This document shows positions 1-11,348 of a DNA stretch of 64,000 nt, piece by piece. Position 1 is the stretch's first letter. The number at the start of each line of letters is the position of its first letter. Position numbers and translations under genes: made by a program. This DNA is from Eonycteris spelaea (taxonomy: Eukaryota > Chordata > Mammalia > Chiroptera > Pteropodidae), in NCBI GenBank assembly GCA_003508835.1, contig PUFA01000007.1, positions 16,763,001-16,827,000 on the forward strand, given 5' to 3'. The notes beneath the pieces are model-generated. The model ran no database searches, was not told the DNA's origin, and saw nothing but the letters and a program-made list of their open reading frames with translations.

Positions 1-1717
1 TTCTGTTGTATCTCTCTGACTTCAGAGAAAGTTCTTTGTTTTCATATCATTAGGCTGGGTCCACCAAGAAAATTCAGGATAAATTTAAAGTCAGAATTTC
101 TGTAACCTTAGTTATGTCTGCAAATTCACTTTTCATATAACATGACATGTTCACAGGCTTAGTGGCAATGGGATTAAGATCATGAAGATCAAAATTCTGC
201 CTACTACATGCCCATTGAATGTTGAGTGCCATCTATAGCAGGGAATTGGACATGATGCTTTGGGAGCATGCATGAGCCTGAGAGGGAAAGATGATGTCAA
301 ACTGGGAGATGAGATGAAACTCTAACAATGGAGAATCAGCAGCTGAAGTGCTATGAAGAAAATTCATGTTTTCAGTGGAAAGACAGCAAGGAGCCATCTT
401 CTATATGACATGGTGGGCTCAGTACTACAAATTGTTATAAACTTCAAATTAAAGGAGTAAGATATCTAGAAGCCTCTGGAATGGCATGGAAAGCCAGCAA
501 AGAAAATAAATAAATCTATAAAAGGACTGTCTCTCTACCTGCCCTATAATTTTGCTACTTTTTTCTTTTCAACTCTGCATATTAAAGCGTCTCAAAAAGA
601 AATTGGAGTGAGAGAGTGAGAAATACCCTATTCAGTTAGCAGAAGTCTCTGAAGAAAGAAATAGTGCTACATTCTCATTAACTTCGTTAGTATCTTTTAC
701 AATTAAAATAATTGCCTTTTGCCTATAATTTATTCACTTCCTGGTAGAATTTAATCCTCCATTTTGTTTTTGGGTCAGTCTGTGTTTAATATAGTCCAAA
801 CCAAATAACATTCAGAATAAATAGAAAAGTCATAAAAGCTAAATTTTATTTCTTAACCAGATACACTGAAAACAAGAATACATTCATGTTGTTTTATATT
901 TGGACACACTGTCATTAATATGATTTGAATGACAGATATTTGAAAAGAAATCACCTAAACTCTAGTTTGTAGGCATATGAGGAGATATGGCGCACAAATA
1001 TTTCTTAAAGATAGTATCTGTGCACACAACTATTTGAACATCATTTGATAATTCTTAATATTTTAGTACTACTAAATAGACCTTCTGGCAAAAGATGTCT
1101 CAATACAACTAAAGAGAAGAAAAGTTGTCTTTCAGAAATTAAAAATAATGAAATCAAATAGCTCTTTAGTTAAATTTTAACTAATATAGCTGTACGAATT
1201 TAAAAGCATGAAAAAAATCCAGTAGCAATTTGTTAAGATGCTAGATGTCAGCTAGTGATTCATTGCTGGAGATGGTTTTAGACTGAAAAATACTCAGGTA
1301 AACAAATGGATATAGCAGAGGAACTCTTTATTAAGCAGAAAGATGTATCTCCTTCAATTTCTTTCATGCCATTAATCGTGAGTGCTGTGTCAAGTTCTGG
1401 TGGCTAAGAGAGATGACCCACCTTCCCATGTGGGCCAGATTACAGCATTTAGTAATCAACGAAGAAGGTGCTTATTTATTAAATGTTTCACAGAAGAGAG
1501 AGAATTGCAGTAGCTGCTTCCTGTGCTGCCTATTGTCACCTAAATACCCAAGACTATTCTTATGAGATGGTGAATTTTTAAAAATATAAGGGGTAATTTA
1601 GCCTAAGATTGAAACACACGTACATCTATATACACACCTGCAACTTTTTGAAGAGATCTTTTTCAAGGCAATGAGATAGCCTGGCTATAGAGGCCTAGAC
1701 TGAACTAAAGTCAATAG
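1..1717. other. Intergenic or intronic DNA, nothing recognised
   Basis: I see no gene, RNA gene or repeat family that I can name here. The sequence is AT-rich with frequent stops in all frames. The part near 1,260-1,550 has a more balanced composition than its surroundings and no repeat signature, but nothing else to say. Confidence 0.5.
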
Positions 1718-1850
1718 TGTCCAAGCTCTGGTGCACATTAGAATCACATGAGGAGCTTGTTTTTAAGATCCCAAAGCTCCGATTGAACTCCAGTCAGCAG
1801 CAACAAACATCATTTCTGACCACTTCCCAGTTTCTGCCACAGATCTCTAT
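1718..1850 (+). mobile_element. MER5-like hAT-Charlie fragment
   Basis: The opening words, of the form 'tggtgcacattagaatcac' followed by 'gaggagctt', match the 5' part of MER5-type nonautonomous hAT elements. The second half is too diverged to follow and the right boundary is a guess. The open frame over this stretch (1,717-2,004) has no family resemblance I can see and is taken as chance. Confidence 0.45.
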
Positions 1851-2099
1851 CAGAATGTATTATAATATCTGCATTAATGTTAATATCATATGTATAATAC
1901 ATGTGTTAATAACTCATGTTGTTATTTTTTTTCAGGAAGACTTCTTTTCTTATTTAGGTTATGAAAATGATGGGAGATTCCTATATTTTAATTCTGTAGA
2001 TTAAAAGCTGTAAAGAAAGAAGTACTGGCATTGTCATTTATTAACAAGATTCTGTACCCATCATTTAGCCTTGTGTCTCTCAATTATAAAGTCTATTTA

Positions 2100-2585
2100 A
2101 CATGAAAAGTATGGTGTCCAAGACATGAAAACAACCAAAGTGTCCTTTGATAGATAATTGAACAGCAAAGATGTGGTACATGCATACAATGAAAAATTAC
2201 TCAACCATAAGAAAAGATGAAATACTGCCATTTGCGACAACATGGATGGATCTTGAGATAATCATGCTAAGCAAGATAAATCAGACAGAAAAAGTTGAGA
2301 ACCATATGGTTTCACTTGTATGTGGGATATAAAACTGAAAGCAACAAATGAACAAGACAAACAAAACTCAGAGACACAGACAACAGTTTAGTGGTTACCA
2401 GAACAAAAGGGGGGTTGAGGGAGGTAGATAATGATAAATGGGGTCAAATAGATGATGATGGAAGGAAATTTAACTTTGAGTGGTGAACATACAATGCAAT
2501 ATACAGATGATATATTATTAAGTTGTACACTTGAAACCTGTATAATTCTATTAACCAATGTCACCCTAATAAATTTAATATAAAT
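2100..2585 (+). mobile_element. L1 3' end (end of ORF2 plus 3' UTR)
   Basis: The stretch follows the L1 ORF2 tail ('tcaaccataa', 'acaacatggatggatcttga') and then the 3' UTR. It ends in the terminal words 'ttgtacacttgaaacctgta' and 'accaatgtcaccctaataaa', then an AT-rich tail. This tail type is familiar from bat and other laurasiatherian L1s. The copy is 5'-truncated at about 2,100. It is one of the main clues to lineage in this window. Confidence 0.85.
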
Positions 2586-3035
2586 ATATATTTATCAAAA
2601 ATATACATTCCACAATTATTGTAGAATAGAACAATAAAATATATAAAACAGAGAGTAAGCATGTTATATACTATACAGATATAATATTTGTGCAAATGAA
2701 GCAGTAAAGTTGCTGCTGTTGAATGGATTAAGACAAAAAACTTTAGAGTAGATAAGCATAAGAGTGACGGGATGAATAAATCATTTAATACTGGAATTCT
2801 AAACCAGGTGAGGAATATCTGTTCAGATTATGATTGAACTTCAGGTTCTTTATAAATTTCCTGAAATTGTGTGAAAGATTACATTTTTATGTATTGGTGG
2901 GAAATTAAGGAAGTGTGAGTGAGTGGATGACATATTTTTCAAGAGGGAATGTATATTATTTTTATTAAATTCTCAGCGGTTATAACCAAAAAATGCTAAG
3001 AAATCCTTTTTAAAAAGACTTCCTGTCTGATGAGG
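2586..3035. other. Nothing recognised
   Basis: AT-rich sequence between two L1 fragments. No gene or named repeat is visible. Confidence 0.5.
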
Positions 3036-3255
3036 CATTATCCAAAATATATGAATAATTCACATAACTGAACATGTAAAAACAAACAACTTGACAAAAA
3101 AATGGGCAGAGGATCTGAATAGACACTTTTCTAAAGAAGACATATAGATGCTCAACAGGCAAATGAAAAGATGTTCAACATCTTTAATCATTAGGGAAAT
3201 GCAAATCAAAACCAGATCTTACACCTATTAGAATGACTAATTTACCAAGAGGTTT
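3036..3255 (+). mobile_element. L1 ORF2 fragment (C-terminal region)
   Basis: Matches the well-known L1 ORF2 stretch reading 'attatccaaaatatatgaat', 'aatgggcagaggatctgaat' and 'gaaatgcaaatcaaaacca'. It is short, broken by stops and truncated at both ends. Confidence 0.8.
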
Positions 3256-3425
3256 TATAATAAATGGATTTTGAATTTTGTCAAATCCTTCCTTTGTACA
3301 TATTAGGATGAACACATGTATTTTTGTTTTAGTCTGTTAATATAATAAAGTCCAGATTGTTTTTTAAATATTAAACAAATTTTGCATTCTTGAGGTAAAC
3401 ACGATAAAAAGCTTTCTAGATAGCT
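3256..3425 (-). mobile_element. L1 ORF2 fragment, antisense
   Basis: Words such as 'gaattttgtcaaatcctt' and 'tctgttaatataataaagt' resemble antisense L1 ORF2 reverse-transcriptase sequence. It abuts the sense fragment on its left, so the two form an inverted pair, either from a twin-primed insertion or from two separate events. Confidence 0.55.
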
Positions 3426-3961
3426 GCTACTTCCAGAGTATTATAAACCATATGTGCTGAGATGCTCCCTAACTAAATAATCTAGATAAATAATATTAGA
3501 ATTATATTTTATGGTAATAAAGAGATTAGTTAGGGCTTACAGTAATGTTGGAAGAGAAGGAAGAGTGAAAGTCATAAAATGTGCCAGGGAAAGTTAGGGA
3601 AGCAGCAATGGGTAGGTCGGGAAAGTAAACTCTGGAGAGACTCCAACCTGAAGCATCAAAGTCTGTGGTTCTCAAAAGTTCATCAGAAACAGCTGCTACT
3701 CTCAGGATACTCTGAGGAAGGTCCTGAGAACTGTCAAAGCAATGGTTCTTATCCACTTGCCTAGTGGCCCATCTAAATCACACATACTGCCCCAGCATCC
3801 TGCATCCTCATGTAGGAAGAATATCCTTGGAAATGCAGTTTCTAGTATCAGAGAAGACATTATTAGAAGGATAAGACAGTGATGACAGTGATAAGAAGTT
3901 AACGAATAAACTGGCACACTAGTTAAATTCTACCAAATTTAGATAACAAGCTAAGGGACAC
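3426..3961. other. Nothing recognised
   Basis: Overlapping short open frames on both strands at 3,526-3,917 have no recognisable domain. The text is not clearly repeat-derived. I see no splice context that would make any of these an exon. Confidence 0.4.
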
Positions 3962-4045
3962 AAAATGTATCAAACACCTAATATATAACTTTGTGCCAAG
4001 TAAGTTAGGAATGATGGGTAAATATAAAAGAGGTGGGCAAATGTC
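3962..4045 (-). mobile_element. L2-like 3' end, antisense
   Basis: A run similar to the antisense L2 tail (a 'caaacacctaatatataact' type phrase, then a diverged 'gtgccaagta') is visible. The match is short and weak, so this is tentative. Confidence 0.35.
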
Positions 4046-4529
4046 GGGATTCAAAAGACTGGTTGGCTAGGGGTTTAACAGAATGGAGCAACAGAATGAA
4101 TTAGTGATTGGAGGTAAACAGTCCACGGATTCAGTGAGCAAAAGGCAGCAAAAGATCTCTTCCAGGCCTTTAGTCTTGCAGCCTGGTCCAACGTGAATGT
4201 TTTAAAGCTCATTTACTGTCCTATAGACTCTTTCACTTAGTCATTCCTATATATCTAGCATTATTTTCTTTGAGCACAAACATTTCATGTCCCTCTTCTC
4301 ATAATGATCTCCATGACTAAGTATAACTACTTGTCTGGCACTTGACCCACCAAAATTAGGGGCTCACCAATTTTCTTTCCTCAGACCCACTTTTCTTTCC
4401 CATAACTAAAGGTCTAAGGTCCATCTCTGAACTTCTCAGCTCTTTCTAAATTGAAGGCTTTATGTTACCTGATTATTTGACAACAATGATTTGTCTGTCA
4501 TATTTACTCTTGCAAATCACCCTTTCTTC

Positions 4530-4560
4530 GACCTGTTTATATGCCTTTATTAAACAGGTC
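4530..4560. repeat. Perfect 10-bp inverted repeat (hairpin)
   Basis: The arms GACCTGTTTA (4,530-4,539) and TAAACAGGTC (4,551-4,560) are exact reverse complements around an 11-base loop. No adjacent gene gives it an obvious job, and a hairpin of this size can arise by chance. Confidence 0.5.
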
Positions 4561-4664
4561 TTTACAAATTGTATTAGACTGGCGGTAAACTTTAGTCCTA
4601 CTGGTATTTAACTGGAACTCCTGCCAAGAGATTTTTGTTGTTCTTTACACCTCTATAGAAATAT

Positions 4665-4719
4665 TTGTTGAATCAGATTGAATCAAGCTGAATTGAATTG
4701 AATTGAACTGAACTGAAAG
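4665..4719. repeat. Degenerate GAATT/GAACT pentamer repeat
   Basis: About ten imperfect tandem units of the type gaatc/gaatt/gaact run through this stretch. It is a decayed low-complexity repeat. Confidence 0.6.
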
Positions 4720-5879
4720 GGATGATTCTTTTCATGCTTGACTGCAAGATAGGTCATAGGGAAAACAATTTATTTCTTTGTACATTTTTCAGATTCTCTT
4801 AATATATGCATCTCTAATAGAGGAGCTACACAGAATATTCTACACATAATCAGTTGAAAAGTTTGAGATGATTCAGACTTAATAGCCACATTCGTGTGCA
4901 GATAATAACACTGTCAAGTGAGTGTCATCTTTGACTAAGAAACAGCAGAATTCTTCAATTCTACACTGAAAAAATAGAATATATTTAAAGCTAGGCTAAA
5001 TAGGCTGTTTTTAATGGGCCGAATTATATTCAAAGATAATTGGATATTGAAAAACCCAGCTTATGTTTAATATGCACATTTTTCAGAAATCCCAAGATAA
5101 AAATACTAACTATAAAAAAATGACAAAAATACATATTCTGAGCCATGGATTTTAGCAATCCTAATGCCAGCAATGAAACCTCTTTCAAAAACTGTCTTCC
5201 TTATTTTGCTTATAGACAATGCTGTTCTTTCTTATGTAATCTTCTTAAGCATACACTATTTAGTGCTGTCATCACTGCTTAATACCTGGCCATTATAAGA
5301 TAAGGAATACACATAAATACATTTTAAATAGAAAATTATAAGATAGGCATTTGGATCGAAAAAAGTTGCTAAGATCCTTTCCAACTCAAAGATATTATGA
5401 TATAGAACCTTGGTTTATTTGTAAACAAAAGCAAAACAAATCTTTATGCCACAGACATCATTAACATATTGTTTTTTTTTTTTTCTGGCCCAACTTTCAC
5501 TTATAAATTTTAACCTGAAGCACCACAGTGAAAATAAGCCCTATTACAATTACAAACAGTTGTATGTATATGTAAATGGATAGAGCAAGCAGTATTCGCT
5601 CAGCATATTTCCTATGGATTTTTAAAAGTGAAACTCTTCCTTTGCTTATCTGAAATATTCACACACAGATGTACATGACATATACATAATAATCTTTTCA
5701 CAACCTTTCATTTTAACTAAAACCCCCAGTATTTTGATAGTTAAAAGGAATGGCAGGTAGTACTCTAAAAGCCTTTGTCTGATCTTCTGATTTTACAGCA
5801 TGAATGTGAGAGGAGCTGAAAGGCAGGGCTCATAAGTAATTTTTTTTTTTTTTTTGGTTTCTTAGCTATGCTTTGTTGA

Positions 5880-6065
5880 GTGTTTATTATGTTACATATC
5901 TTTGCCTAGGGGTTTCCTACATTATCTAAATTAATTCTCACAAAAATTCTGAGGTGATCTTCCTCATTGATTAGATTAAGAAAATGAGATTTAGGGAGTT
6001 AATTAATATGCTCAAAATCCCACAGTTACCGATGACACGCATACTACAACTCCAAGAGAAAGATT
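5880..6065 (+). mobile_element. MIR SINE
   Basis: The order of phrases 'tgagtgtttattatgtta', 'attaattctcacaa', 'ttctgaggtgatc', 'aaaatgag' and 'ctcaaaatcccacagttac' follows the MIR core and 3' region (tail of gene text: lowest digit of size, Mendelian-style loss of detectable ends). The copy is strongly diverged, as expected for this ancient tRNA-derived SINE. Confidence 0.7.
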
Positions 6066-6294
6066 CTCTCCTCCCAGTTATTAACAGAATTGGAATAATG
6101 TCCTAAGTTTCCTAACTGCACATCCTGAGCTTTTGCACAACACTCAGAGGCTTTTTTTCAAGGTTTTACTATTGTACTTTGTATTTGGAAATATTCATAT
6201 AGTTACCACTTAACTAAGTTTATTATTTCTAGTATTTTAGTCTCTTATAATGTATTTAAAATAATGTGTACCAAATACTGTTTGACTTTATTGC

Positions 6295-6336
<42 letters not shown>

Positions 6337-6420
6337 ATCTATCTATCACCTATCATCATCTATCATATATCATCTTATCTATTTATCTATCATCTATCAT
6401 CTATCTATCTATCATCTATA
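6295..6420. repeat. (CTAT)n microsatellite
   Basis: Tetranucleotide tract of TCTA units with interruptions (tcatc, cacc) in the right half. The 96-residue open frame across it, rich in Ile-Tyr-Leu-Ser, is a translation artefact of the repeat. Confidence 0.95.
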
Positions 6421-7984
6421 TTATTTAGAAATTGCCATTTTACCATATTTTAATTTACAATTAGACCTTTTCAAATCATTGAATCAGATCATTTTAGAGG
6501 CTCGGCTCTCTCATATTAGCCAAATGAGGTATTGGGTAGATATTTTTACTTTTTAAAAGTTAGAGAGAAAACCTAAACTTGACTGTGTTATTTATGTCAT
6601 TTTTCTACACTGGAATTATGCAATAATGCCTTAGGGAACCCTGTACTCATTACATTCAATCTTTTTAAAATTCTTTTCTTACTATGACTATTTGCTTCAA
6701 AATATCATTAAAAACAGAACTTCAGCTTTTTAGTGGATCGCTAACAAGATATTTTGGATATCATGTCTTTTCAATTCTATACTGTACATACTTTAAAATT
6801 CTAGCCTCTGTGTGTTTGTGTGTGTACACCTGCATGTGTGTGCATATGTGCAGTATTTATTCTGCTTTAAAGACAATTTCAAATGTTCGCAATCATACAG
6901 TCCAAAACTCTTTCAATCAAATATATTCCTTTTTGGTCTTTTGTTGGTAGAGTAGAGAACAACCAAAAAGTTTAGAAGTTTCAACCTGTAACCTGCTTTT
7001 ATCTGAACACAGAAGCCTAAGGATAATACATGAACCCTTACAGACACTCAAGGGTGTGTGTGTGACTCTATCCCTTCCTACACTCTTAAATATTTGAGGG
7101 AGTCATTAAGGGCTCACTGATGATTCCATACAAACTCATTATTTGGGTTATCACCAGTTCCTCCTTATTTATTTATGCTCATGAATTCTTCACTGTCTGC
7201 TAAAGTGAAATATGGTAGAGGCCCCATCAATGCCCAACAAAGGCACCGGTATTTTCAACGGAAACAGGCAGTGTCTGAGGTGAAGTGCAGTGACTCCCTT
7301 CTAGAGGGCACATACCTAGACTGAGGACTCATTGTCACTGCTGGCATTAGTATTGATATAGTCACCAGGGCTTCGTCTCCCTTTTCTAATGTGTTATCAC
7401 ACATGGAAGTTAGAAAAATTCATGGTTAAAAAAACAAACAAACAAACAAAAAACTCTAGCTTTTTGTATAGGCTTTAAACACCCTTTAAATACAAAAGAC
7501 TTGTGGGGAGGGTATTGGGCTTGGTGTGTGGAGACAAACTGAGAAACCGATAGTTATACTGGTAAACCGAAATTTTTCTTAGAAATCCTTCTCTGAAAAA
7601 TCTCCTCATCTCCATGCTAACACCTCCCAGGCATGCTTGCCATAATGGTCTCTTATGTATAACTCTGTTTCCTTAGTTAAATAAAATTTATGTAAGTTAA
7701 ATACAAATAAGTACGTTACAAATGAACAGAGTCAGTGGGAAAGACAGAATATTAAGACTATGGACAGGATGTGAAAAGCTATTTTAAGGTCAATAGAAAA
7801 CAAAATATTTTTCTAGTTTTTAAATTACTTTTGAAAAAATTTAATATGTAACTTTCTACTCAGTATAGAAATGAAAATGGTCTTAAATAAAATATATAAC
7901 ACAGTCTGATATTAAAATAGAACATAATTAACCTTGTTCCAGAAATGCCAAAATGATTTAATATTAGTAAGTTAGAACTTAAGC
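6421..7984. other. Nothing recognised
   Basis: No gene is visible. There is a TG-rich patch around 6,810-6,850 and an AAAC run at about 7,428-7,453. The section 7,000-7,400 is less AT-rich and unassigned. Short open frames here lack any domain. Confidence 0.45.
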
Positions 7985-8045
7985 CAATGTCTAGCTCATA
8001 TTCAGCTCTCAATAAATAACAAGCGTCCTTTAATGTTATTACCAT
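7985..8045 (+). mobile_element. Possible MIR 3' end
   Basis: The phrase around 'cagctctcaataaataac' followed by 'atgttattacca' resembles the MIR 3' tail. It is very short, so confidence is low. Confidence 0.3.
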
Positions 8046-9385
8046 CTCTGAACATAACGTATTCTAAAAGTAAATCAAAGGGGGAGCTTCACAAGGTTAT
8101 CTCAGTAAATACTAAGAGAAATTTTCATAAAATCTTTCAGGTAGCTCTACCATGTAAAATATCTATTTTAAATCAATGATAAACATGATAACGTTGAAAC
8201 AGAAAGCGTTTCTTTTAAAACCAAGACGAGGATGCCAAGCAATACCACTACTTAACAGTATTTTAAAAACTGTGTCAGTAAAATTTAAATAGGGAGAAAT
8301 AATTCTTTCTAAAAAAAAAAAAAAGAGAGGCACATTTTTTCTTTATGTAAGTAGTACATAAATCTCAAAGAACAAAATGCAAATAATTACAAGTTTAATA
8401 AGATCATTGGTTAAAATATGCAAAACGAATGTTTTTCTATGGCTCAGAAATGTTTTTGAATAAATATCTACAAAAATCAGTCATAATATAAATATGCAGA
8501 AATTAATTTAAGCACAAGTATTTAAGACTTCTATGAAGAATGATGCTAAATATCATTAAAAGAGAAGAGAAAATTGGAGAAACAGTCTAAACTATACTTG
8601 CTCTGGTTGGAAAGTTTACATAGCAAACATTATCAGTTCCCTCTAAATCCTAACTGGTTTCAATTTATAATATATATTAAAATATATATACATATGTTTA
8701 TATATATATATTAAAATCATCAAGGTAAATAAATTCACATAAATTTGGAAAATATTTTCAAATTAGTATTAATGAAGAAAGTCATACGTTATAAAAGTTT
8801 AAAGAGTATAATAAAATTACAATGTATGAAGTAACAAAATCTCGGGAAAAGTATAGAAGTATGTCCAGAGCATTCAACTGAATAGATTTTGAAGGATATA
8901 CAGACATCCACACACCCATGCACGTGTACTTAGCTGTGTGTGAATATAAACAAAGGGGATATTATGGTGCTTAGTAAACTAAACACTTTTTAAACACTGT
9001 TGAAAACAACACTAACATTTTATAAAATATAATAAATGATGTTCTTATTGCACATTCACCAAAATTAATTCCCAGTTATATACATGAAATTAAAACAGAA
9101 AGACTAAAAGACGTTACAGTTGTTTGGGTCCCAATGGAAGGGGGTAGGGTGGAGAATGTATCCACAAGTTAGGATAGTTTGAGGTTTTAACAGATAATGG
9201 TTTACCAAGCCTTAGGCTGAGTATAGAAAAATTCTAAATGTTAATCATGCAACCCCAGGACTATTAAGTGACAAAGGGAGAGAAAGTTAGAGACTCCATG
9301 AAGTTTAAAGAGTGTACAGTCTCCATGACTCTTCTAACATCTGACTCCACCTGTGAAATGAGAGGATCCTGAAGACCACCTTTAG
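8046..9385. other. AT-rich DNA, nothing recognised
   Basis: No gene is visible. A poly-A run lies near 8,311 and a run of alternating TA lies at about 8,665-8,715. The latter would be easily melted and may be matrix-attachment-like, but that is only composition. Confidence 0.45.
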
Positions 9386-9545
9386 GTTTGATAATTCATT
9401 AGAAGGATCCACATTACTCACTCACCAGTGTTACACTCACCAGTTAATCATTTATTACAGCTAAAGGATATAGATTAAAAACAGTCAAAAGATAAAGCAC
9501 ATAGGACAGAGTCTAAGAATCAACGATCTCCCTTCCTATTACCTT
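9386..9545 (-). mobile_element. Partial LTR, antisense (copy 1)
   Basis: The words 'ttcattagaaggatcc', 'ttacactcaccagttaat', 'ttattacagctaaaggata' and 'agattaaaaacagtcaaa' parallel those of the longer LTR about 330 bases to the right. Read on the minus strand it includes an AATAAA signal, as an LTR R region would. Only that part of the LTR is kept. The family is uncertain (ERVL-like). Confidence 0.5.
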
Positions 9546-9689
9546 ACCTCTTCCTAAAGCATGTTTCAATGAGTCAGGGTTTTTCTATTAAATTGCATTT
9601 TGGATATGAGTTGCAAAAGCAGCCAACTGCAAACTTAGGGAGCAATTCACAAGAGCACTTTCATTTCTAATGCCGGTTATAAGTTCAGG

Positions 9690-10260
9690 GCCTTCCTCAA
9701 ACCATGTTCAGGTTCAGTAACTCACAAAAGGACACAGGACTCACTAAGATGCTATGCTCACAGTTATATTTTATTAGAGGGAAAAGATACAAATTAAAAT
9801 CAGCCATGACGAGAAATGTATGGGGCATGGTCCAGAAGGATTCTAAAGATGGAGCTTCTAGGTGTCCTCTCCTCATGAAGTCAAGAACAGCATTAACTCC
9901 TCTGGCAATAATGTGTGACAATATACATGGAGCATTGCCCACCGTGGGTGCTTATCTGAACCTCGGTGTCCAACGTTTTATTGGGGACTCCATCATATAG
10001 GCATAACGGACAGCACTTAAGACTGATTTCAATTTTCAGCTCCTTGGGAGATTGAGCTGATATCTCATGACTCAAAACCCCTACCCAAATCACATTTTAT
10101 TATCTGGCTGGTCCAAGGATCCCAGGCAAACAAGGACACACCTATCAAGAATGAAATTTCAAAGGCTTGGAGCTTACTACTCAGACACATAGGGCAAAGA
10201 CCTGTATGGGCAAGGTTAAATTCTTTATAACACAGAACCCAAAGGAGAAAATCTTGTACA
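9690..10260 (-). mobile_element. Solo LTR of an endogenous retrovirus-like element, antisense (copy 2)
   Basis: On the minus strand this reads as an old LTR. It has an AATAAA-containing stretch near 9,968-9,982, a second AATAAA around 9,768-9,775 and a terminal part with 'gtgagtcctgtg' and 'gaacctgaaca'. No internal retroviral genes lie beside it, so it is a solo LTR. The overlapping short open frames on both strands (9,697-10,093) are chance. The exact family name is not certain. Confidence 0.6.
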
Positions 10261-10394
10261 GAGGGCAGCCATCAGAGGAGCAGTTACTTTAGACTGAGGC
10301 AATAATAAGTCACCTTGCAAAAGGTATATTTATAAAGTTGAGATCAAATAATAACACTCAATACAGTAAGTACCAAAGAAAATTGGCACCCTGT

Positions 10395-10535
10395 ATTTTG
10401 CTAGTTTGAGCAAAAATTAACACAATTTTTCTGGAAAGCAAATGTTCAATATATATAAAATGAATATGATAAATATGCATGTGCTTTGTTTGACTCAGCA
10501 ATTTTACTTCAAGCTATTTATCCTAAAGAATTCAT
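10395..10535 (+). mobile_element. Old L1 (L1M) ORF2 end fragment
   Basis: Phrases 'tttttctggaaagcaa', 'tttgactcagcaatttta' and 'atttatcctaaagaattcat' match the L1M region encoding the end of ORF2. It is diverged and truncated. Confidence 0.6.
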
Positions 10536-10579
10536 CAGATTGTATAGTACAATTAATTAAATCTATTTACTATTTTAAG

Positions 10580-10705
10580 AATGGTTATGGAGCATCTATT
10601 TTGTCAGGAACCAGACACTTAGTATAACAATGAATAAGAGATACACAGCAGTGAATAAGAGGGTCACCAGCACTCAAGGAACTTATTCTAATTTGTTATA
10701 TTGAT
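10580..10705 (-). mobile_element. L2 3' end, antisense
   Basis: Antisense L2 tail words are recognisable: 'ggagcatctattttgtcagg', 'aatgaataagagatacac' and 'ctcaaggaacttattcta'. Confidence 0.55.
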
Positions 10706-11207
10706 ATTATGTTATATATATATCATTATATAGATATAGGAATAAAATATTTGAAAAAATCTAAAGTAAATTATATATTTACTGAAAAATATAGTATCTG
10801 TAGTATTGCTTTTTTGTATTAAAATTAGAAAGCATACATTTTAAGCGTTTTATAGTGTTTATGGCTAAGTGTAAAAATTATTGGAAAATATTTTTTCTTC
10901 TCAAAATTTTAAAATTTTTACAATGAGCATAATTAACTCATAATTAGAAATAAAATAACATTTAAAAAGTTTCCTAAATAAAAGTACTATATTTAATACA
11001 TCTGAAATAACACAATATATAACAGCAATATTAACATAGTCTTGCCCCATAAATAAAACTTGAATGGTTTTTTAACCAAAGCTAGTTATTTGAGAAAATC
11101 AAATGACTCATAATTACATTTAAAAAATTTAAATGTAGTCTTATATAGTAGCAACAGTATGCATTTTAAACAAAATAAGTTTCAGCATTAAATTTTATTC
11201 ATTTCTG
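10706..11207. other. AT-rich DNA, nothing recognised
   Basis: Very AT-rich, with alternating TA at 10,715-10,735. No gene or named repeat is visible. Confidence 0.5.
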
Positions 11208-11348
11208 TATGATCTTTGGCAATTTAATTCACCTACCTTAAATTAATTTCTTCATCTATAAATTATGCCTAATTATAACTGCTCAGTAGATTTGCTCTGA
11301 GGATTAATTAAATGGACTAACAGTGCCTGGCACAGAGACTTTTAATTA
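11208..11348 (+). mobile_element. MIR SINE
   Basis: Follows the MIR 3' half: 'gatctttggcaatttaattc', 'cttcatctataaatta', 'gctctgaggattaattaaat' and 'cagtgcctggcacagag'. Confidence 0.75.

Larger units (their letters stand above)
4046..5879. other. Mostly nothing recognised
   Basis: About 1.8 kb of AT-rich DNA without a gene. It contains a perfect small inverted repeat (4,530-4,560), a degenerate pentamer repeat (4,665-4,719) and two poly-T runs near 5,471 and 5,839. None of these marks a recognisable larger element. Confidence 0.45.

Noticed and set aside
6266..6556. 96-codon plus-strand open frame
   Set aside because: Its core is translated CTAT microsatellite.
9697..10093. Overlapping 81-, 98- and 66-codon open frames on both strands
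   Set aside because: All lie inside the solo LTR, which encodes no protein. Openness on both strands at once argues for chance.
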